Origin: Rahnella aquatilis CIP 78.65 = ATCC 33071
Lineage (GTDB): Bacteria; Pseudomonadota; Gammaproteobacteria; Enterobacterales; Enterobacteriaceae
NCBI RefSeq assembly: GCF_000241955.1
Contig: NC_016818.1
Coordinates: forward strand, 3,100,001-3,164,000
Length of the DNA stretch: 64,000 nt
Direction: 5' to 3'
Made by a program: the position numbers and the translations under genes. Below, in pieces: positions 1 to 10,384 of this stretch. Within the stretch, counting starts at the first letter, position 1, and each line of letters starts with the position of its first letter. Under the pieces are notes generated by a model. The model saw only the letters and a program-made list of their open reading frames with translations, made no database searches and had not been told where the DNA came from.

Positions 1-805
1 AATTGATGACGGTATAATCGTCGTCCCCCTGCAAGACCGCACCAATACCTTCCAGAGACAGGCTCATTTCGGTATTAAACTGTTCGGTGCTGCGCGGCGA
101 CAGATAGTTAGTGTGCGGGTCAATTTCATGCGCGAAAGCATTCATAACCAACTGGAACACATCTTCGCTGTTGCTTTGCGTCAGGCGTTTCATCGCAAAA
201 TGATAGCGCTTGGACAACACATCACGAATTTCCTGATCGTTCTTGCCGGTCAGTTTGAGGTTCAGCTCGTCATATTTGACTTTCGCATCCCACAATTTGT
301 CCAGCTCAGCACGGTCTTTCGGCCACGGTGATTTGCTGCGATCAAGTTCAATGGTGTCGTTGCCAGTGAAATCCATCGGGCGCTCAAGCACTTTTAACGC
401 ATAGTCATAGCGTTCGAAGCGGCGTTTCTGAGCCAGATTGAATAAGGCATATGGCGTGGTTAACTGACCGGATTTCAGTTCCTCACCCAAGGTGGCACGT
501 TTATCAGTAAATTGTGCAACATCGGAAGCCATTAATACGTTATGGCCATAATCGAGCATGTTGAGGTAACGGTCGAAGATTTTCGCTGAGAAATCGGCAT
601 TAAGGTCGAACTGACGATAATGTGAACGGGTAAAGCGAGCAGTCACACGCTCGCTCACCGTTGCATCCTGCGGATCTTGCGTTAAATTAGGAAGTTGAGC
701 GAGAGTCACCGGTGTACTCTCGTTCGCTGCAAAGCTGGTATTCACCAGCCCCGCACCTGCCATTAACAGACCCGCGATAACGCTTAATCTGACAAATTTG
801 TTCAT
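1..805 (-). CDS. prc: Tail-specific periplasmic protease Prc (partial, N-terminal part)
   Basis: About 268 N-terminal codons are present; the gene runs off the left edge. The ATG at 803-805 begins MNKFVRLSVIAGLLMAGAGL, a signal peptide. The following residues (LPNLTQDPQDATVSERVTAR, later EIDPHTNYLSPRSTEQFN and SLSLEGIGAVLQ) match the helical N-terminal region and start of the PDZ domain of Prc/Tsp. Family knowledge: Prc is a periplasmic S41 serine protease with a Ser/Lys dyad that trims penicillin-binding protein 3 and, with NlpI, degrades MepS. The catalytic residues lie outside the window. It starts 19 bases after the proQ stop codon, and a proQ-prc operon is the usual arrangement. Confidence 0.95.
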   Translation of the reverse strand, partial: MNKFVRLSVIAGLLMAGAGLVNTSFAANESTPVTLAQLPNLTQDPQDATVSERVTARFTRSHYRQFDLNADFSAKIFDRYLNMLDYGHNVLMASDVAQFTDKRATLGEELKSGQLTTPYALFNLAQKRRFERYDYALKVLERPMDFTGNDTIELDRSKSPWPKDRAELDKLWDAKVKYDELNLKLTGKNDQEIRDVLSKRYHFAMKRLTQSNSEDVFQLVMNAFAHEIDPHTNYLSPRSTEQFNTEMSLSLEGIGAVLQGDDDYTVIN

Positions 806-824
806 GCCTGAGTTGGCCTCCGTA

Positions 825-1514
825 TCAGAACTGCAAATGTTCTGCGCGTACAATCATCGCCAGACCCGAAGAGAGTTGAACGCGAACACCGTCTTTGGCA
901 ATTTCCAATACGGTTGCATCCATCGCACTCTTACCTGCTCTGACTTTGATTTCCTGGCCAATTTGCAGTTTTGAAATGTCTGTTACTGGCACCTGACGCG
1001 GTTCACGTTTTTCCTCACGCGGTGGGCGAGGTGTACGTGGTTTGCGATTTTCCTGACCAGCCACAGCTGCGGGCGCATTTTCACGACGCGGCGCAGGTTT
1101 TTTAGCGGCCGGACGTGGACGACGTGGCTCAGTGGTTTCACCGGCTTCACGACGTTTAGCCTGTTGTTCTGCACGTTGTGCCTGAACACGGGCTTTAGCT
1201 TCTTCCAACTGTTTACGGGCATGTTCTACGTGCTGCTCTTCGAGAACGCCACATGAATTACCATCAAGATCCACACGTTCTGCACCGACTTTAACGCCGT
1301 ACAGATAACGCCAGCTTGAGGTATACAGACGCAGAGCAGAGCGTAACTGAGTTTTGCTCAGATTCTCTTCACCTTGCACGCGCTCGACCAAATCCGCAAA
1401 GATACCGATCTTTAATGGGCGTGCTTCGCCTTCGGCGGTAAAACAGAGCGGGAACCGCTCAGCCAAAAAGGCGATGACTTCTTTACTACTGTTCAACTTA
1501 GGTTGATTTTCCAT
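825..1514 (-). CDS. proQ: RNA chaperone ProQ
   Basis: 229 residues. Residues ~1-120 form the FinO-like RNA-binding domain ([40 protein letters not shown]). Residues ~120-180 are a basic, Pro/Arg/Lys-rich linker, and the last ~50 ([20 protein letters not shown]) form the Tudor/SH3-like C-terminal domain. ProQ is a global RNA chaperone that binds structured sRNAs and mRNA 3' ends and also influences the ProP osmolyte transporter. It lies upstream of prc on the same strand and about 95 bases downstream of msrC. Length is close to the E. coli protein. Confidence 0.97.
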   Translation of the reverse strand: MENQPKLNSSKEVIAFLAERFPLCFTAEGEARPLKIGIFADLVERVQGEENLSKTQLRSALRLYTSSWRYLYGVKVGAERVDLDGNSCGVLEEQHVEHARKQLEEAKARVQAQRAEQQAKRREAGETTEPRRPRPAAKKPAPRRENAPAAVAGQENRKPRTPRPPREEKREPRQVPVTDISKLQIGQEIKVRAGKSAMDATVLEIAKDGVRVQLSSGLAMIVRAEHLQF

Positions 1515-1562
1515 GAAATTTCCTGATTACAACGGGTTTGCCAACCGGCGCAGGCATGAACA

Positions 1563-1582
1563 GGCGTCATTATAATGACGCC
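1563..1582. other. Perfect 20-bp palindrome between msrC and proQ
   Basis: ggcgtcattataatgacgcc reads the same on both strands. It lies 27 bases after the msrC stop codon and ~50 bases before proQ (both on the minus strand). No T-run follows, so it is either a weak terminator/processing hairpin or a dyad operator in the proQ leader. Confidence 0.5.
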
Positions 1583-1609
1583 GTTATTAAATGCCACGTT
1601 ATCCGACGA

Positions 1610-2107
1610 TCAACTTACGATCAGATTGACATATTTTTCAGCATCGCAGTTTTCGAGATGCTGGCAAAGCCCGCTGACTAACTCTGTCAGCCCCTGTTCA
1701 TCCGCTTCATCGAAGCGCTGATAAACGGTGCTATCAATGTCTAATACGCCGATCACTGTGCCATTGACGGTCACTGGCAGAACAATTTCGGCATTACTTG
1801 CTGCGTCACAGGCGATATGCCCCGGGAAGGCATGAACATCGCCCACACGCTGTACGGCATTTTCCGCTACTGCGGTACCGCAGACGCCTTTTCCTACCGG
1901 AATACGCACGCAGGCAATTTTACCCTGGAATGGCCCCAGCACCAGTGTTGTGCCGTCCAGCAGGTAAAAACCCACCCAGTTGACGCCATCAAGACGTTCA
2001 AAAAGTAAGGCGCTTGCGTTCGACAGAGTCGCAATAAAATTGTTTTCTCCGGCGATCAAGGCGTTAAAATCACGTTTTAATTCCGTGTAGAATGCTTCTT
2101 TATTCAT
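1610..2107 (-). CDS. msrC: Free methionine-(R)-sulfoxide reductase MsrC
   Basis: 165-residue single GAF-domain protein (also called YebR/fRMsr). It reduces free Met-R-sulfoxide to methionine using thioredoxin and acts in the cytosol. Three cysteines, C66 (KIACVRIP), C76 (GKGVCGTA) and C100 (GHIACDAAS), keep the 10- and 24-residue spacing of the catalytic and resolving cysteines of the family. The C-terminal ENCDAEKYVNLIVS is family-typical. Gene order msrC-proQ-prc, with divergent letA on the other side, is as in E. coli. Confidence 0.93.
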   Translation of the reverse strand: MNKEAFYTELKRDFNALIAGENNFIATLSNASALLFERLDGVNWVGFYLLDGTTLVLGPFQGKIACVRIPVGKGVCGTAVAENAVQRVGDVHAFPGHIACDAASNAEIVLPVTVNGTVIGVLDIDSTVYQRFDEADEQGLTELVSGLCQHLENCDAEKYVNLIVS

Positions 2108-2301
2108 GTAGTAACCAATAATAACCTAAGGGCACTGAGCCATTCTGTTGTGCTTAACCTCTATAAAATAAGCATTAAATGCCCATGTGAACAAGGTTAA
2201 TCCTGTGTGACATCAAAAAGACTCACCTACAATAACTGTTTGCCGACCGCATAATACGTTATTTTGTCAAAAAAACCTGGCTGATCTTGGCGTGATGGCC
2301 T

Positions 2302-2325
2302 CGCATGCCCCCCTTTGGGGATGCG
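2302..2325 (+). other. Stem-loop upstream of letA
   Basis: CGCATgCCCC and GGGGATGCG pair around a short loop about 40 bases before the letA ATG at 2365. The rest of the 257-base msrC-letA divergent gap is moderately AT-rich. A role in letAB expression is possible but not shown. Confidence 0.3.
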
Positions 2326-2364
2326 TAATTGTAACAACAGGTATTCTTTACTATTCCAGGTACT

Positions 2365-3612
2365 ATGAAAATACACACAATATCAGCCCAGTTACCGCAT
2401 GTTCGATACCAGCGATGCAATGAATGCGATTACCTTTTCTCGCTGCCGACGCTGAAACGAACGCAGACAGCACATTGCCCGCGCTGCAATGCCAAAGTAG
2501 AAAAAGGTAAAGTCTGTTCCCTTCCCCGGCTGATCACCATGGCCATCAGCATTTTGCTGCTGATGCCTTTCGCCTATACCGAGCCGCTGATCAGCATCCG
2601 CATGCTCGGCACACGCATCGATGCCAGCCTGCTCGAAGGCATCTGGCAGATGTCGCGCCAGGGCGATCCGGTCACGGCAAGTATGGTGGCGTTTTGCACC
2701 ATCGGTGCGCCGCTGACACTCGCTGTTTCAATTCTTTATCTGCATTTTGGCAGCAAGCTGGGGATGAATCTCAAACCCGTGTTGCTGATGCTTGATCGCC
2801 TGAAAGACTGGGTCATGCTCGATATTTATCTGATTGGCATGGCAGTCGCCAGCATTAAGGTCAAAGAATATGCGGATATCAATGCCGGCGTTGCGCTGGC
2901 TGCGTATCTGATGATGACTGTGATGGTGACGCTGACGATGATTAATCTGAACATTGAGCAGCTTTGGGAGGAGTTTTATCCGCAGCGCAGACCGAAAGGC
3001 GTACCGTCTTCACTGCGTTTGTGCCTTGCCTGTAAATTCACCGGCTTGCCGGATGAACGCGGGCGCTGTCCTCGCTGTCATGTTCCCATGCGACTACGCT
3101 ACAAACACAGTCTGCAAAAAACCTGGGCGGCGTTGATTGCAGCAATTATGTTTTTAATCCCGGCCAATTTGCTGCCGATTTCCATCATTTATGCAAACGG
3201 GCAGCAACTGAAGGACACCATTTTCTCCGGCGTCGTTTCGCTTGCCACGTCGGGGAATATGCCGATTGCCGCGATTGTGTTTATCGCCAGCGTACTGGTG
3301 CCTTTTACCAAAGTGATTGTGATGCTGACGCTGTTACTCAGTATTCATTTTAAAGCGATTCAGGGACTGAAAACGCGGATCCGTTTACTGCGACTGGTCA
3401 CCTGGATAGGACGCTGGTCGATGCTGGATTTGTTTGTTATTTCATTAATGATGTCGCTGGTAAACCGCGACCAGCTTTTGTCTTTTACCATGGGACCGGC
3501 CGCCTTTTACTTTGGCTCTGCCGTAATTCTGACCATTCTTGCCGTTGAATGGCTTGATAGCCGCTTGATTTGGGATGCACATGCAACAGGAAACGCCGAA
3601 TACTCCGACTGA
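2365..3612 (+). CDS. letA: Inner-membrane lipid transport protein LetA (YebS, PqiA family)
   Basis: 415 residues. There are two zinc-ribbon motifs: C18xxC21 (CNECDYLF) with C38xxC41 (CPRCNAKV), and a second CLACKF...CPRCH near residue 220. Each precedes a block of about four membrane helices ([35 protein letters not shown]), the tandem PqiA architecture. LetA is the inner-membrane partner of the MCE tunnel LetB and is thought to drive phospholipid transport across the envelope. The reading frame overlaps letB by ~30 bases, implying translational coupling. Confidence 0.95.
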   Translation: MKIHTISAQLPHVRYQRCNECDYLFSLPTLKRTQTAHCPRCNAKVEKGKVCSLPRLITMAISILLLMPFAYTEPLISIRMLGTRIDASLLEGIWQMSRQGDPVTASMVAFCTIGAPLTLAVSILYLHFGSKLGMNLKPVLLMLDRLKDWVMLDIYLIGMAVASIKVKEYADINAGVALAAYLMMTVMVTLTMINLNIEQLWEEFYPQRRPKGVPSSLRLCLACKFTGLPDERGRCPRCHVPMRLRYKHSLQKTWAALIAAIMFLIPANLLPISIIYANGQQLKDTIFSGVVSLATSGNMPIAAIVFIASVLVPFTKVIVMLTLLLSIHFKAIQGLKTRIRLLRLVTWIGRWSMLDLFVISLMMSLVNRDQLLSFTMGPAAFYFGSAVILTILAVEWLDSRLIWDAHATGNAEYSD

Positions 3613-6211
3613 AGCACGGATAAAACACAGGCGCCGGATTTCGCCTTTCTGGTTACTGCCGTTTATTGCTTTACTGATCGCCGGATGGCTGATTTACAGC
3701 AACTATCAGGAGCGTGGGAATACTGTCACGATCGATTTCCAGTCGGCAGCAGGTATTGTTGCGGGCCGTACCCCGGTGCGTTATCAGGGGGTTGAGGTGG
3801 GGACAGTAGAATCCATCAGTCTGACCAAAGATCTGCGTACCATTCAGGTAAAAGTCAGTATCAAAAGCGATTTGTCTGACGCCCTGCGTGAAGGCACGCA
3901 GTTCTGGCTGGTGACACCGAAAGCTTCGCTGGCCGGTGTTTCCGGGCTTGATGCGCTGGTGGGCGGTAACTATATCGGCATGATGCCGGGACCAGGTAAA
4001 GAGAAGGATCATTTCGTTGCCCTCGATACTCAGCCCAAATTCCGCCTGAATACCGGCGAACTGATGGTTCATCTGCATTCAAAAGATCTGGGTTCACTGA
4101 GCACCGGTTCGCTGGTGTATTACCGCAAAATCCCTATCGGAAAAGTTTACGATTACGACATTGAAAGCGGTAATGACGGCGTCACCATTGATTTGCTGAT
4201 CGACAAGCGTTTTGCCGGTCTGGTGAAGGACAACACGCGCTTCTGGAACGTATCCGGTTTTAAAGGCGACTTCAGCCTGAGTGGTGCGAAAGTGCAAATG
4301 GAAAGCCTGGCCGCGCTGGTTAACGGAGCCATTTCCATGGACTCGCCAAATGACGGTAATCCGGCCAAAGCAGATCAGTCTTATGTGCTGTATCCGGATC
4401 TGGCGCAAAGCCAGCGCGGGGTTGAAATCGATCTCGATTTACCCAACGGCAACGGCTTGTCAGAAGGACAGACGCCGCTGATGTATCAGGGGTTGCAGGT
4501 CGGTACTCTGACCAAAATCACTTTGCAGCCAGACAATAAAGTTACCGGTAAACTCACTGTCGATCCGTCGGTGCTCGATATGATGCGCACCGGCACACGT
4601 ATCGAAATGAACAGCCCGAAAATTAGTCTGAACAACGCTAATCTCAGTCAGTTGCTGACAGGGAATACACTGGAACTGATACCGGGCGATGGCGAGCCGC
4701 AAAAGCATTTCGTGGTGCTTGACAGCAACCAGCGGCTGCTTCAGGACCCCGGCACGCTCAAGATCCAGCTGATTGCGCCGCAAAGCTATGGAATTGATGC
4801 GGGGCAGCCGATCAAACTTTACGGTATCAACGTCGGTTCGGTCATGGACCGCACGCTGACTGACGAAGGCATTCTGTTCAATGCCGCCATCAAACCGGAA
4901 TATAAAAATTTGCTGCACAAAGACAGCAAGTTTGTCGTCAACAGTCGCGTGGATGTGAAACTGGGTATTGATGGCATGGAAGTGCTGGGGGCCAGCGCGC
5001 AGGAATGGGTCGATGGTGGTATCCGTCTCATTCCTGGCAGTAAAGGTGAGCCAGTCCAGAAATACCCTCTTTACAGCAACGCGGAAAAAGCAGCTGAAGG
5101 TATTCAGGGCGACCAGCCAGGTGCCACGCTGACATTGACGGCGAGAACGCTGCCAGATATTCAGGCTGGATCAGTGGTGCTTTACCGCAAGTTCCAGGTT
5201 GGGCAAATTGTGAATGTGCGCCCGAAAGCGAACGAGTTTGAAGTTGATGTGTATATTCAGCCGCAATACCGGAATCTTCTGTCAGAAAAAAGCATTTTCT
5301 GGGCCGAAGGCGGCGCGAAAGTGCAGCTCAATGGCAGCGGTCTGACCGTTCAGGCCTCGCCGCTGGACCGTGCCCTGAAAGGCGCGATCAGCTTTGATAA
5401 TCTTGAAGGTGTCTCCACCAGCAAAGGGGTGAAACGGGTTCTGTATGATTCAGAAACCTCGGCCCGCGCCGTCGGCAGCCAGATAACACTGAACACTTAT
5501 GATGCCAGTAAGCTTTCCGCCGGCATGCCAATCCGCTATCTGGGCATCACGATTGGTCAGGTCGAATCACTGAAGCTTGATCCGCAACTTAATCAGGTTT
5601 CGGCCAAAGCCGTGCTGTATCCGGAATATGTGAATGATTTTGCCCGTCGCGGTTCGCGCTTCTCGATTGTTTCTCCGGAGATTTCAGCGGGTGGTGTCAG
5701 CAATCTCGAAACCCTGCTCCAGCCTTACATCAACGTTGAAGCGGGCAAAGGCGTTCCGGCGCGCAATTTCGACCTGCAGGAATCCACTATCACGGATTCC
5801 CGCTACACTGACGGTCTCGGCATTGTTGTCGACGCCGCTGAAGTCGGCTCATTGCAGATCGGCACGCCAGTGCTGTTCCGTGGCATCGAAGTAGGTACGG
5901 TCTCGGGCTTCTACCTTGGTGCGATGGCCGACCGGGTAAACGTGACCCTGAGGATCAGCAAAAAATATCAGTATCTGGTGCGTGAAAACTCTGTGTTCTG
6001 GCTGGCGTCCGGTTATGACTTGCAGTTCGGTCTGACTGGCGGCGTATTCAAAAGCGGTACATTCCAGCAGTTTATCCGCGGCGGTATTGCTTTTGCGACC
6101 CCGCCGACAACGCCGCTTGCACCGAAAGCCGCCAATGGCAACCATTTCCTGCTCAATCCGGAAGCGCCGAAAGACTGGCAGAAATGGGGAACGGCGATCC
6201 CCAAAAATTAA
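3581..6211 (+). CDS. letB: Intermembrane lipid tunnel protein LetB (YebT, seven MCE domains)
   Basis: 876 residues from the chosen start. An ATG six bases upstream is possible, but TGGGA lies 5 bases before 3581 and the resulting MQQETP matches the E. coli N-terminus. One N-terminal helix ([19 protein letters not shown]) anchors it in the inner membrane. Repeated MCE units follow with recurring signatures ([64 protein letters not shown]). E. coli LetB (877 aa) stacks seven hexameric MCE rings into a periplasm-spanning lipid tunnel; the matching length supports an intact seven-domain protein. Confidence 0.96.
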   Translation: MQQETPNTPTEARIKHRRRISPFWLLPFIALLIAGWLIYSNYQERGNTVTIDFQSAAGIVAGRTPVRYQGVEVGTVESISLTKDLRTIQVKVSIKSDLSDALREGTQFWLVTPKASLAGVSGLDALVGGNYIGMMPGPGKEKDHFVALDTQPKFRLNTGELMVHLHSKDLGSLSTGSLVYYRKIPIGKVYDYDIESGNDGVTIDLLIDKRFAGLVKDNTRFWNVSGFKGDFSLSGAKVQMESLAALVNGAISMDSPNDGNPAKADQSYVLYPDLAQSQRGVEIDLDLPNGNGLSEGQTPLMYQGLQVGTLTKITLQPDNKVTGKLTVDPSVLDMMRTGTRIEMNSPKISLNNANLSQLLTGNTLELIPGDGEPQKHFVVLDSNQRLLQDPGTLKIQLIAPQSYGIDAGQPIKLYGINVGSVMDRTLTDEGILFNAAIKPEYKNLLHKDSKFVVNSRVDVKLGIDGMEVLGASAQEWVDGGIRLIPGSKGEPVQKYPLYSNAEKAAEGIQGDQPGATLTLTARTLPDIQAGSVVLYRKFQVGQIVNVRPKANEFEVDVYIQPQYRNLLSEKSIFWAEGGAKVQLNGSGLTVQASPLDRALKGAISFDNLEGVSTSKGVKRVLYDSETSARAVGSQITLNTYDASKLSAGMPIRYLGITIGQVESLKLDPQLNQVSAKAVLYPEYVNDFARRGSRFSIVSPEISAGGVSNLETLLQPYINVEAGKGVPARNFDLQESTITDSRYTDGLGIVVDAAEVGSLQIGTPVLFRGIEVGTVSGFYLGAMADRVNVTLRISKKYQYLVRENSVFWLASGYDLQFGLTGGVFKSGTFQQFIRGGIAFATPPTTPLAPKAANGNHFLLNPEAPKDWQKWGTAIPKN

Positions 6212-6230
6212 CCGATATGATTTTTATCAG

Positions 6231-6257
6231 GGCCACCTTCGGGTGGCCTTTTCGTTT
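6231..6257 (+). terminator. Rho-independent terminator after letB
   Basis: GGCCACC-TTCG-GGTGGCC is a perfect 7-bp stem with a stable UUCG-type tetraloop, followed by TTTTCGTTT, 20 bases after the letB stop. Confidence 0.9.
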
Positions 6258-6295
6258 ACGGGCTGAGACGGAAGCCCCTCTCCGCACAGGTAAAT

Positions 6296-7813
6296 ATGCT
6301 AAACTCCGCGGCTGAAAACTTATTCAGTTCTGGAACCGCACTCTTGTCAAAGCTCACCATTGCCAGCAGTTTTGCTGATAAATTACCCGCCGCTTTTTTG
6401 GAAGCCACTCGCGCGATCATGCCTGCCAGCCTGAGCATGGAGGATTTTATAGCGGCCTGTCAGCGCCCTCTTCGCCCCAGCCTGCGGGTCAACACCCTCA
6501 AAATCAGCGTGGCAGATTTCCTGACTCTCGCCGGCAGTTATCAGTGGGATTTAGAACCTGTGCCGTGGTGCGCCGAAGGTTTCTGGATCAACCGCCATGC
6601 GCTGGATGAATCACGTTTAGGCAATGCGTTGTCTCATCTTGCGGGGCTGTTTTATATTCAGGAAGCCAGCTCCATGCTGCCGGTCACCGCGTTATTTGCC
6701 CATGATACTCAGCCGACGCTGGTGATGGATGTCGCCGCCGCACCGGGTTCAAAAACCACACAGATTGCAGCGCTGATGGAAAACCAGGGCGGCATCGTTG
6801 CCAATGAATATTCCGCAAGCCGGGTAAAAGTTCTGCACGCCAATATCAGCCGCTGCGGTGTCAGCAACACGGCGCTGACGCACTTTGACGGTCGCGTATT
6901 TGGTGCCGCATTACCGGAAACTTTCGACGCCATTCTGCTGGATGCCCCCTGCTCGGGCGAAGGTGTTATCCGTAAAGATCCTGATGCCATGAGCAACTGG
7001 TCTGAAAACAGCGTGTCGGACATTGCCGCCACGCAGCGTGAACTGATCGACAGCGCTTTTCATGCGCTGAAACCGGGCGGCGTACTGGTTTATTCAACCT
7101 GCACCCTCAATGCGCAGGAAAACCAGCAGGTTTGCCAGTGGCTGCTTGAGACTTATGCTGATGCGGTGGACAGTGAATCGCTGGCAGACTTATTCCCGGA
7201 TGCGCAAAAAGCGGTAACGCCGGAAGGTTATCTGCACGTATTCCCTCAGGTCTATGACAGTGAAGGTTTCTTCGTCGCGCGTTTTCGCAAAACGAACTCC
7301 GTACCGCGCCTGCCTGTTCCGGGATACAAAATCGGTCGTTTCCCTTTTTCTCCGCTTTCCCGTCAGGACAGCGCAGAAATTATCAACGCTGCCGGTCAGT
7401 CCGGGCTGTCATGGCAGGAAAAACGATATACGTTGTGGCAGCGCGACAAAGAGATCTGGATGTTCCCGGCGGTTCTGGAACCCCTGTTTGGGAAAGTGCG
7501 CTTCTCGCGTATTGGTATCAGGCTGGCCGAGCGCTTTCCGAAAGGCTTTCGCTGGCAGCACGAAGCCGTGGTGGCATTCAGCGATACGGAAGCTAAAAAC
7601 CGTTTTGAAATTGACGACGAACTGGCACAAAGCTGGTTCCGGGGCGTCGATATTTATCCGCAAACCACCCCACCGGCGGATGAATGTCTGGTCACATGGC
7701 TCGGCCAGCCGCTGGGATTAGCGAAGCGGATCGGAAGCCGGATTAAAAATAGCTTGCCGCGCGAGCTGGTCAGGGATGGTGCGGTTCGCCCGCAGATCTT
7801 ATCGGATGATTAA
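6296..7813 (+). CDS. rsmF: 16S rRNA m5C1407 methyltransferase RsmF
   Basis: 505 residues from the first ATG. SAM-dependent RNA:m5C methyltransferase of the Nol1/Nop2 family (YebU). SAM-binding segment [18 protein letters not shown], motif [16 protein letters not shown] and motif [14 protein letters not shown] supply the two cysteines used in catalysis and product release. The C-terminal ~180 residues match the PUA-like extension of RsmF. E. coli RsmF is ~480 aa; homology begins near residue 30 ([20 protein letters not shown]), so the true start may be internal, for example TTG 6344. Position after letAB is conserved. Confidence 0.94.
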   Translation: MLNSAAENLFSSGTALLSKLTIASSFADKLPAAFLEATRAIMPASLSMEDFIAACQRPLRPSLRVNTLKISVADFLTLAGSYQWDLEPVPWCAEGFWINRHALDESRLGNALSHLAGLFYIQEASSMLPVTALFAHDTQPTLVMDVAAAPGSKTTQIAALMENQGGIVANEYSASRVKVLHANISRCGVSNTALTHFDGRVFGAALPETFDAILLDAPCSGEGVIRKDPDAMSNWSENSVSDIAATQRELIDSAFHALKPGGVLVYSTCTLNAQENQQVCQWLLETYADAVDSESLADLFPDAQKAVTPEGYLHVFPQVYDSEGFFVARFRKTNSVPRLPVPGYKIGRFPFSPLSRQDSAEIINAAGQSGLSWQEKRYTLWQRDKEIWMFPAVLEPLFGKVRFSRIGIRLAERFPKGFRWQHEAVVAFSDTEAKNRFEIDDELAQSWFRGVDIYPQTTPPADECLVTWLGQPLGLAKRIGSRIKNSLPRELVRDGAVRPQILSDD

Positions 7814-8183
7814 TTAATTCAAATTTTTTGCAAACTTCTGTGCCAGAAGATCATCCGGATGGCGCAGAATATCCTCCCTAATCATCATCTTTTACGATAA
7901 AAACTCATTCTGACAAGCATTTTGGCGAATTCTGTACAACGTAACCTTTAGGTGAAATCAGGGTGACAAAGTGCATAGAACAATTAATTAGACAACATTT
8001 TATGCTGAATATAGTGGATAATTATTTATATTATCAAGAAAGGATTATTGAATTATAAGTAGGAATAATCCTACCGTGACATGTATTATTGCCATCAAGA
8101 TAACATTGCTAGTGATATATCATTTTCAGATATAAATCTTAATGCCTGATGTTGAGTAAAGACCTGCCAGTCGGAGAAGTGTC
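7814..8183. other. Intergenic region rsmF to diguanylate cyclase
   Basis: 370 AT-rich bases without a convincing gene. The only structure near the rsmF end is a weak inverted pair around 7840-7875 (tgccagaagatcatccggatggcg), not a clear terminator. The last ~200 bases are very AT-rich and presumably hold the promoter of the following cyclase gene, whose ribosome-binding site is gtcggagaagtgtc just before ATG 8184. Confidence 0.5.
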
Positions 8184-9905
8184 ATGTCGGATGAAATGAA
8201 ACTCGAATCAGCAGATGGACTGCTATTACAGCAAATGGCCAGCCTGCGGGATATTATCGATAACAATTCTGACTGGATCTGGGAAGTCGATACGCAGGGG
8301 CGTTATGTTTTCTCTTCCAATAAATGCATCGAGTTTCTCGGTGTTCCGCCTGAAAAAGTATTAGGCAAAACGCCTTTTGACTTCATGCCGCCTGATGAAG
8401 CCAAACGGGTTGGCGAACAGTTTGCCGCTATCGTCGAACGACGCGCGCCCTTCGGTGGTTTGCTAAACCGTAACATTCGCCCTGACGGTACGGAAGTCAT
8501 TCTCGAAACCAGCGGCGTTCCGCTGTTTGACAATGAAGGTAATTTCCGTGGGTATCGGGGGATTGACCGTAACCTGACCAGCCTTGATCAGGCTCCGGGT
8601 CAGCGCCTCTTCCAGCTTGAAACCATTTATTCCAATGCGCCGGTCGGCCTGTGTTTTATTGACCTGCAAATGCGCTACGTCACCGTAAACGATGCCATGG
8701 CGAATATTATCGGTTTGCAACCTTATGAAGCGATTGGCCGTAAAGTGGGCGTATTCCTGCCCGGTCTTTCTCCGCTGCTCAATAATGCACTTGAACTGGC
8801 GCAGCGGAATGAAACCACGCCGGACCGCGAATTCTCTGTTCCCGGTAAGAATCAGGTTTTCTTTGTCCGTATCAAAGCAGCCTGTGATCCACAGAATCAG
8901 CTTAATGGCCTTTCCGTCGCGATGACCGACATTACCAGCCTCAAACGTATGGAAAAAGCACTGCGTGAAAGCCAGGAACATTACCGCAATATGGTTGAGC
9001 TGAACCCGCAAATCCCGTGGACAGCAGATCCGCGAGGCCTGCTCAACGATGTCAGCTCACGTTTCCAGCGGATAACCGGTATGACGCGACAGGATATTCT
9101 GGCCGACAAGTGGATCCAGAGTATGCATGTGGAAGACCGCCGTGCTGCCGTACAGACCTGGGAACATTGCCTGAAAACCGGCGCACCACTGGATATTGAA
9201 GTTCGCTTCTGCCATGTAGACCGCGGCTGGAACTGGATGCGCATTCGTGCCGCTGCGAGCTATGCACCCGACGGCTCAATTCAGCGCTGGTACGGCACCG
9301 CTGAAGATGTGCATGAACGTAAATTGCTGGAACTGAAACTGGTCAAAGCTAACCGCCGTCTGGAAATTCAGGCACGCACGGACTCCCTGACCAAATTGCC
9401 GAACCGCCGTGAGTTTAAAAAAGTGCTCAGCCATGAATACATGCGGGCCAGGCGTAACCGCACGCCGCTGACCGTGGTGATGATCGACATTGATTACTTC
9501 AAACATTTTAACGATCACTATGGTCATCTTTCCGGTGACGCCTGCCTGCGTCTGGTAGCCCGTACATTACGAAAATCACTCAAACGCAGTACCGATGTCG
9601 TGACACGTTTTGGCGGCGAAGAGTTTGCTGCGATCCTGCCGGATACTGATTTGAAAGGTGCGTGGATTGTGGCACAGCATATTATGGAATCCATTGAAGC
9701 GCTGGGCATCAAACATAGCTTCAGTGAATTTAATCGCGTGACGATCAGCCAGGGCATCGCAACCTATATGCCAGATCAGGATCCGGACATTGAGGACCAG
9801 TCGGATATTGTGAGCGCCGCTGATGAAGCTTTGTATCTTTCAAAAAACAATGGCCGCAACCAGATTAACGCCATGCCCGTCTCAGTCAGATTCAACAAGC
9901 TTTAA
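8184..9905 (+). CDS. Diguanylate cyclase with three PAS domains
   Basis: 573 residues, soluble. PAS 1 is at ~15-125 (LRDIIDNNSDWIWEVDTQGR), PAS 2 at ~140-260 (IYSNAPVGLCFIDLQMRYV) and PAS/PAC 3 at ~265-395 (YRNMVELNPQIPWTADPRGL, ending RWYGTAEDVHERK). GGDEF is at ~405-565 with signature DSLTKLPNRREF and an intact active site GGEEF at residues 477-481. An inhibitory-site motif RxxD (RSTD, 468-471) sits exactly five residues upstream, so product feedback inhibition is expected. It makes c-di-GMP from two GTP; the sensed signal is unknown. It separates rsmF from yebV, which are near neighbours in E. coli. Confidence 0.93.
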   Translation: MSDEMKLESADGLLLQQMASLRDIIDNNSDWIWEVDTQGRYVFSSNKCIEFLGVPPEKVLGKTPFDFMPPDEAKRVGEQFAAIVERRAPFGGLLNRNIRPDGTEVILETSGVPLFDNEGNFRGYRGIDRNLTSLDQAPGQRLFQLETIYSNAPVGLCFIDLQMRYVTVNDAMANIIGLQPYEAIGRKVGVFLPGLSPLLNNALELAQRNETTPDREFSVPGKNQVFFVRIKAACDPQNQLNGLSVAMTDITSLKRMEKALRESQEHYRNMVELNPQIPWTADPRGLLNDVSSRFQRITGMTRQDILADKWIQSMHVEDRRAAVQTWEHCLKTGAPLDIEVRFCHVDRGWNWMRIRAAASYAPDGSIQRWYGTAEDVHERKLLELKLVKANRRLEIQARTDSLTKLPNRREFKKVLSHEYMRARRNRTPLTVVMIDIDYFKHFNDHYGHLSGDACLRLVARTLRKSLKRSTDVVTRFGGEEFAAILPDTDLKGAWIVAQHIMESIEALGIKHSFSEFNRVTISQGIATYMPDQDPDIEDQSDIVSAADEALYLSKNNGRNQINAMPVSVRFNKL

Positions 9906-10098
9906 TCCTCTCCGCAGTCGTGCGTTATCTGTCGCGCGGCTGGTTTATCTTTTCCTCCTGACGCCTTCAGCTATTGTTGCCTCTGTAAAAATTCGGCTGG
10001 CACTTTTTGTGCTGTCGGCTATCCTCATATAAGGGAGACCAACTGGTCATACCTGATGTTACTGAAATCATTCGCGTCACGCTGGCAAGGAGTACCTG

Positions 10099-10341
10099 AT
10101 GGGAAAATCGAGTATAAGAATTGGCAGTTACGAAATTGACGATGCGCATCTCTCGACGCCTGAGGCTAAAGGTGGCGATAAAGTGCACATTCCCTGCAAA
10201 TCAGATCCTGATTTGTGTATGCAACTTGATGCCTGGGATGATCACACCAGTGTCCCGGCAGTAGTCGATGGTCGTCACTCGGTGTTGTACAAGGAGAAGT
10301 ATGACGCACAGAAAGATGAGTGGATCATGCGACTGGAGTGA
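10099..10341 (+). CDS. yebV: Small conserved protein YebV (DUF1480)
   Basis: 80 residues. IRIGSYEIDD, IPCKSDPDLCMQLDAWD and HSVLYKEKYDAQKDEWIMRL align closely with E. coli YebV. Function is unknown. It is acidic, cytosolic and has no membrane segment. The start is supported by GGCAAGGAGTACCTGATG (AAGGAG). It is the last conserved backbone gene before the accessory block that continues to sdsR. Confidence 0.92.
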   Translation: MGKSSIRIGSYEIDDAHLSTPEAKGGDKVHIPCKSDPDLCMQLDAWDDHTSVPAVVDGRHSVLYKEKYDAQKDEWIMRLE

Positions 10342-10346
10342 TACTG

Positions 10347-10375
10347 CATGGCGAACGGGATTATGTTCGCCATGC
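10347..10375. other. Stem-loop after yebV
   Basis: catggcgaac and gttcgccatg form a 10-bp perfect stem with an 8-base loop, between the convergent yebV and peptidase genes. No T-run follows on either strand, so it may act as a weak terminator or RNA 3' stabiliser. Confidence 0.5.
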
Positions 10376-10384
10376 CGCTTGCGG

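Noticed and set aside
3671..4918. Several long frames antisense to letB
   Set aside because: They mirror the codon pattern of letB and carry no domain signatures; the plus-strand protein aligns over its whole length with a known family.
10347..10375. REP/BIME-like element after yebV
   Set aside because: Single 10-bp stem without the REP consensus and without other copies noticed in the window.
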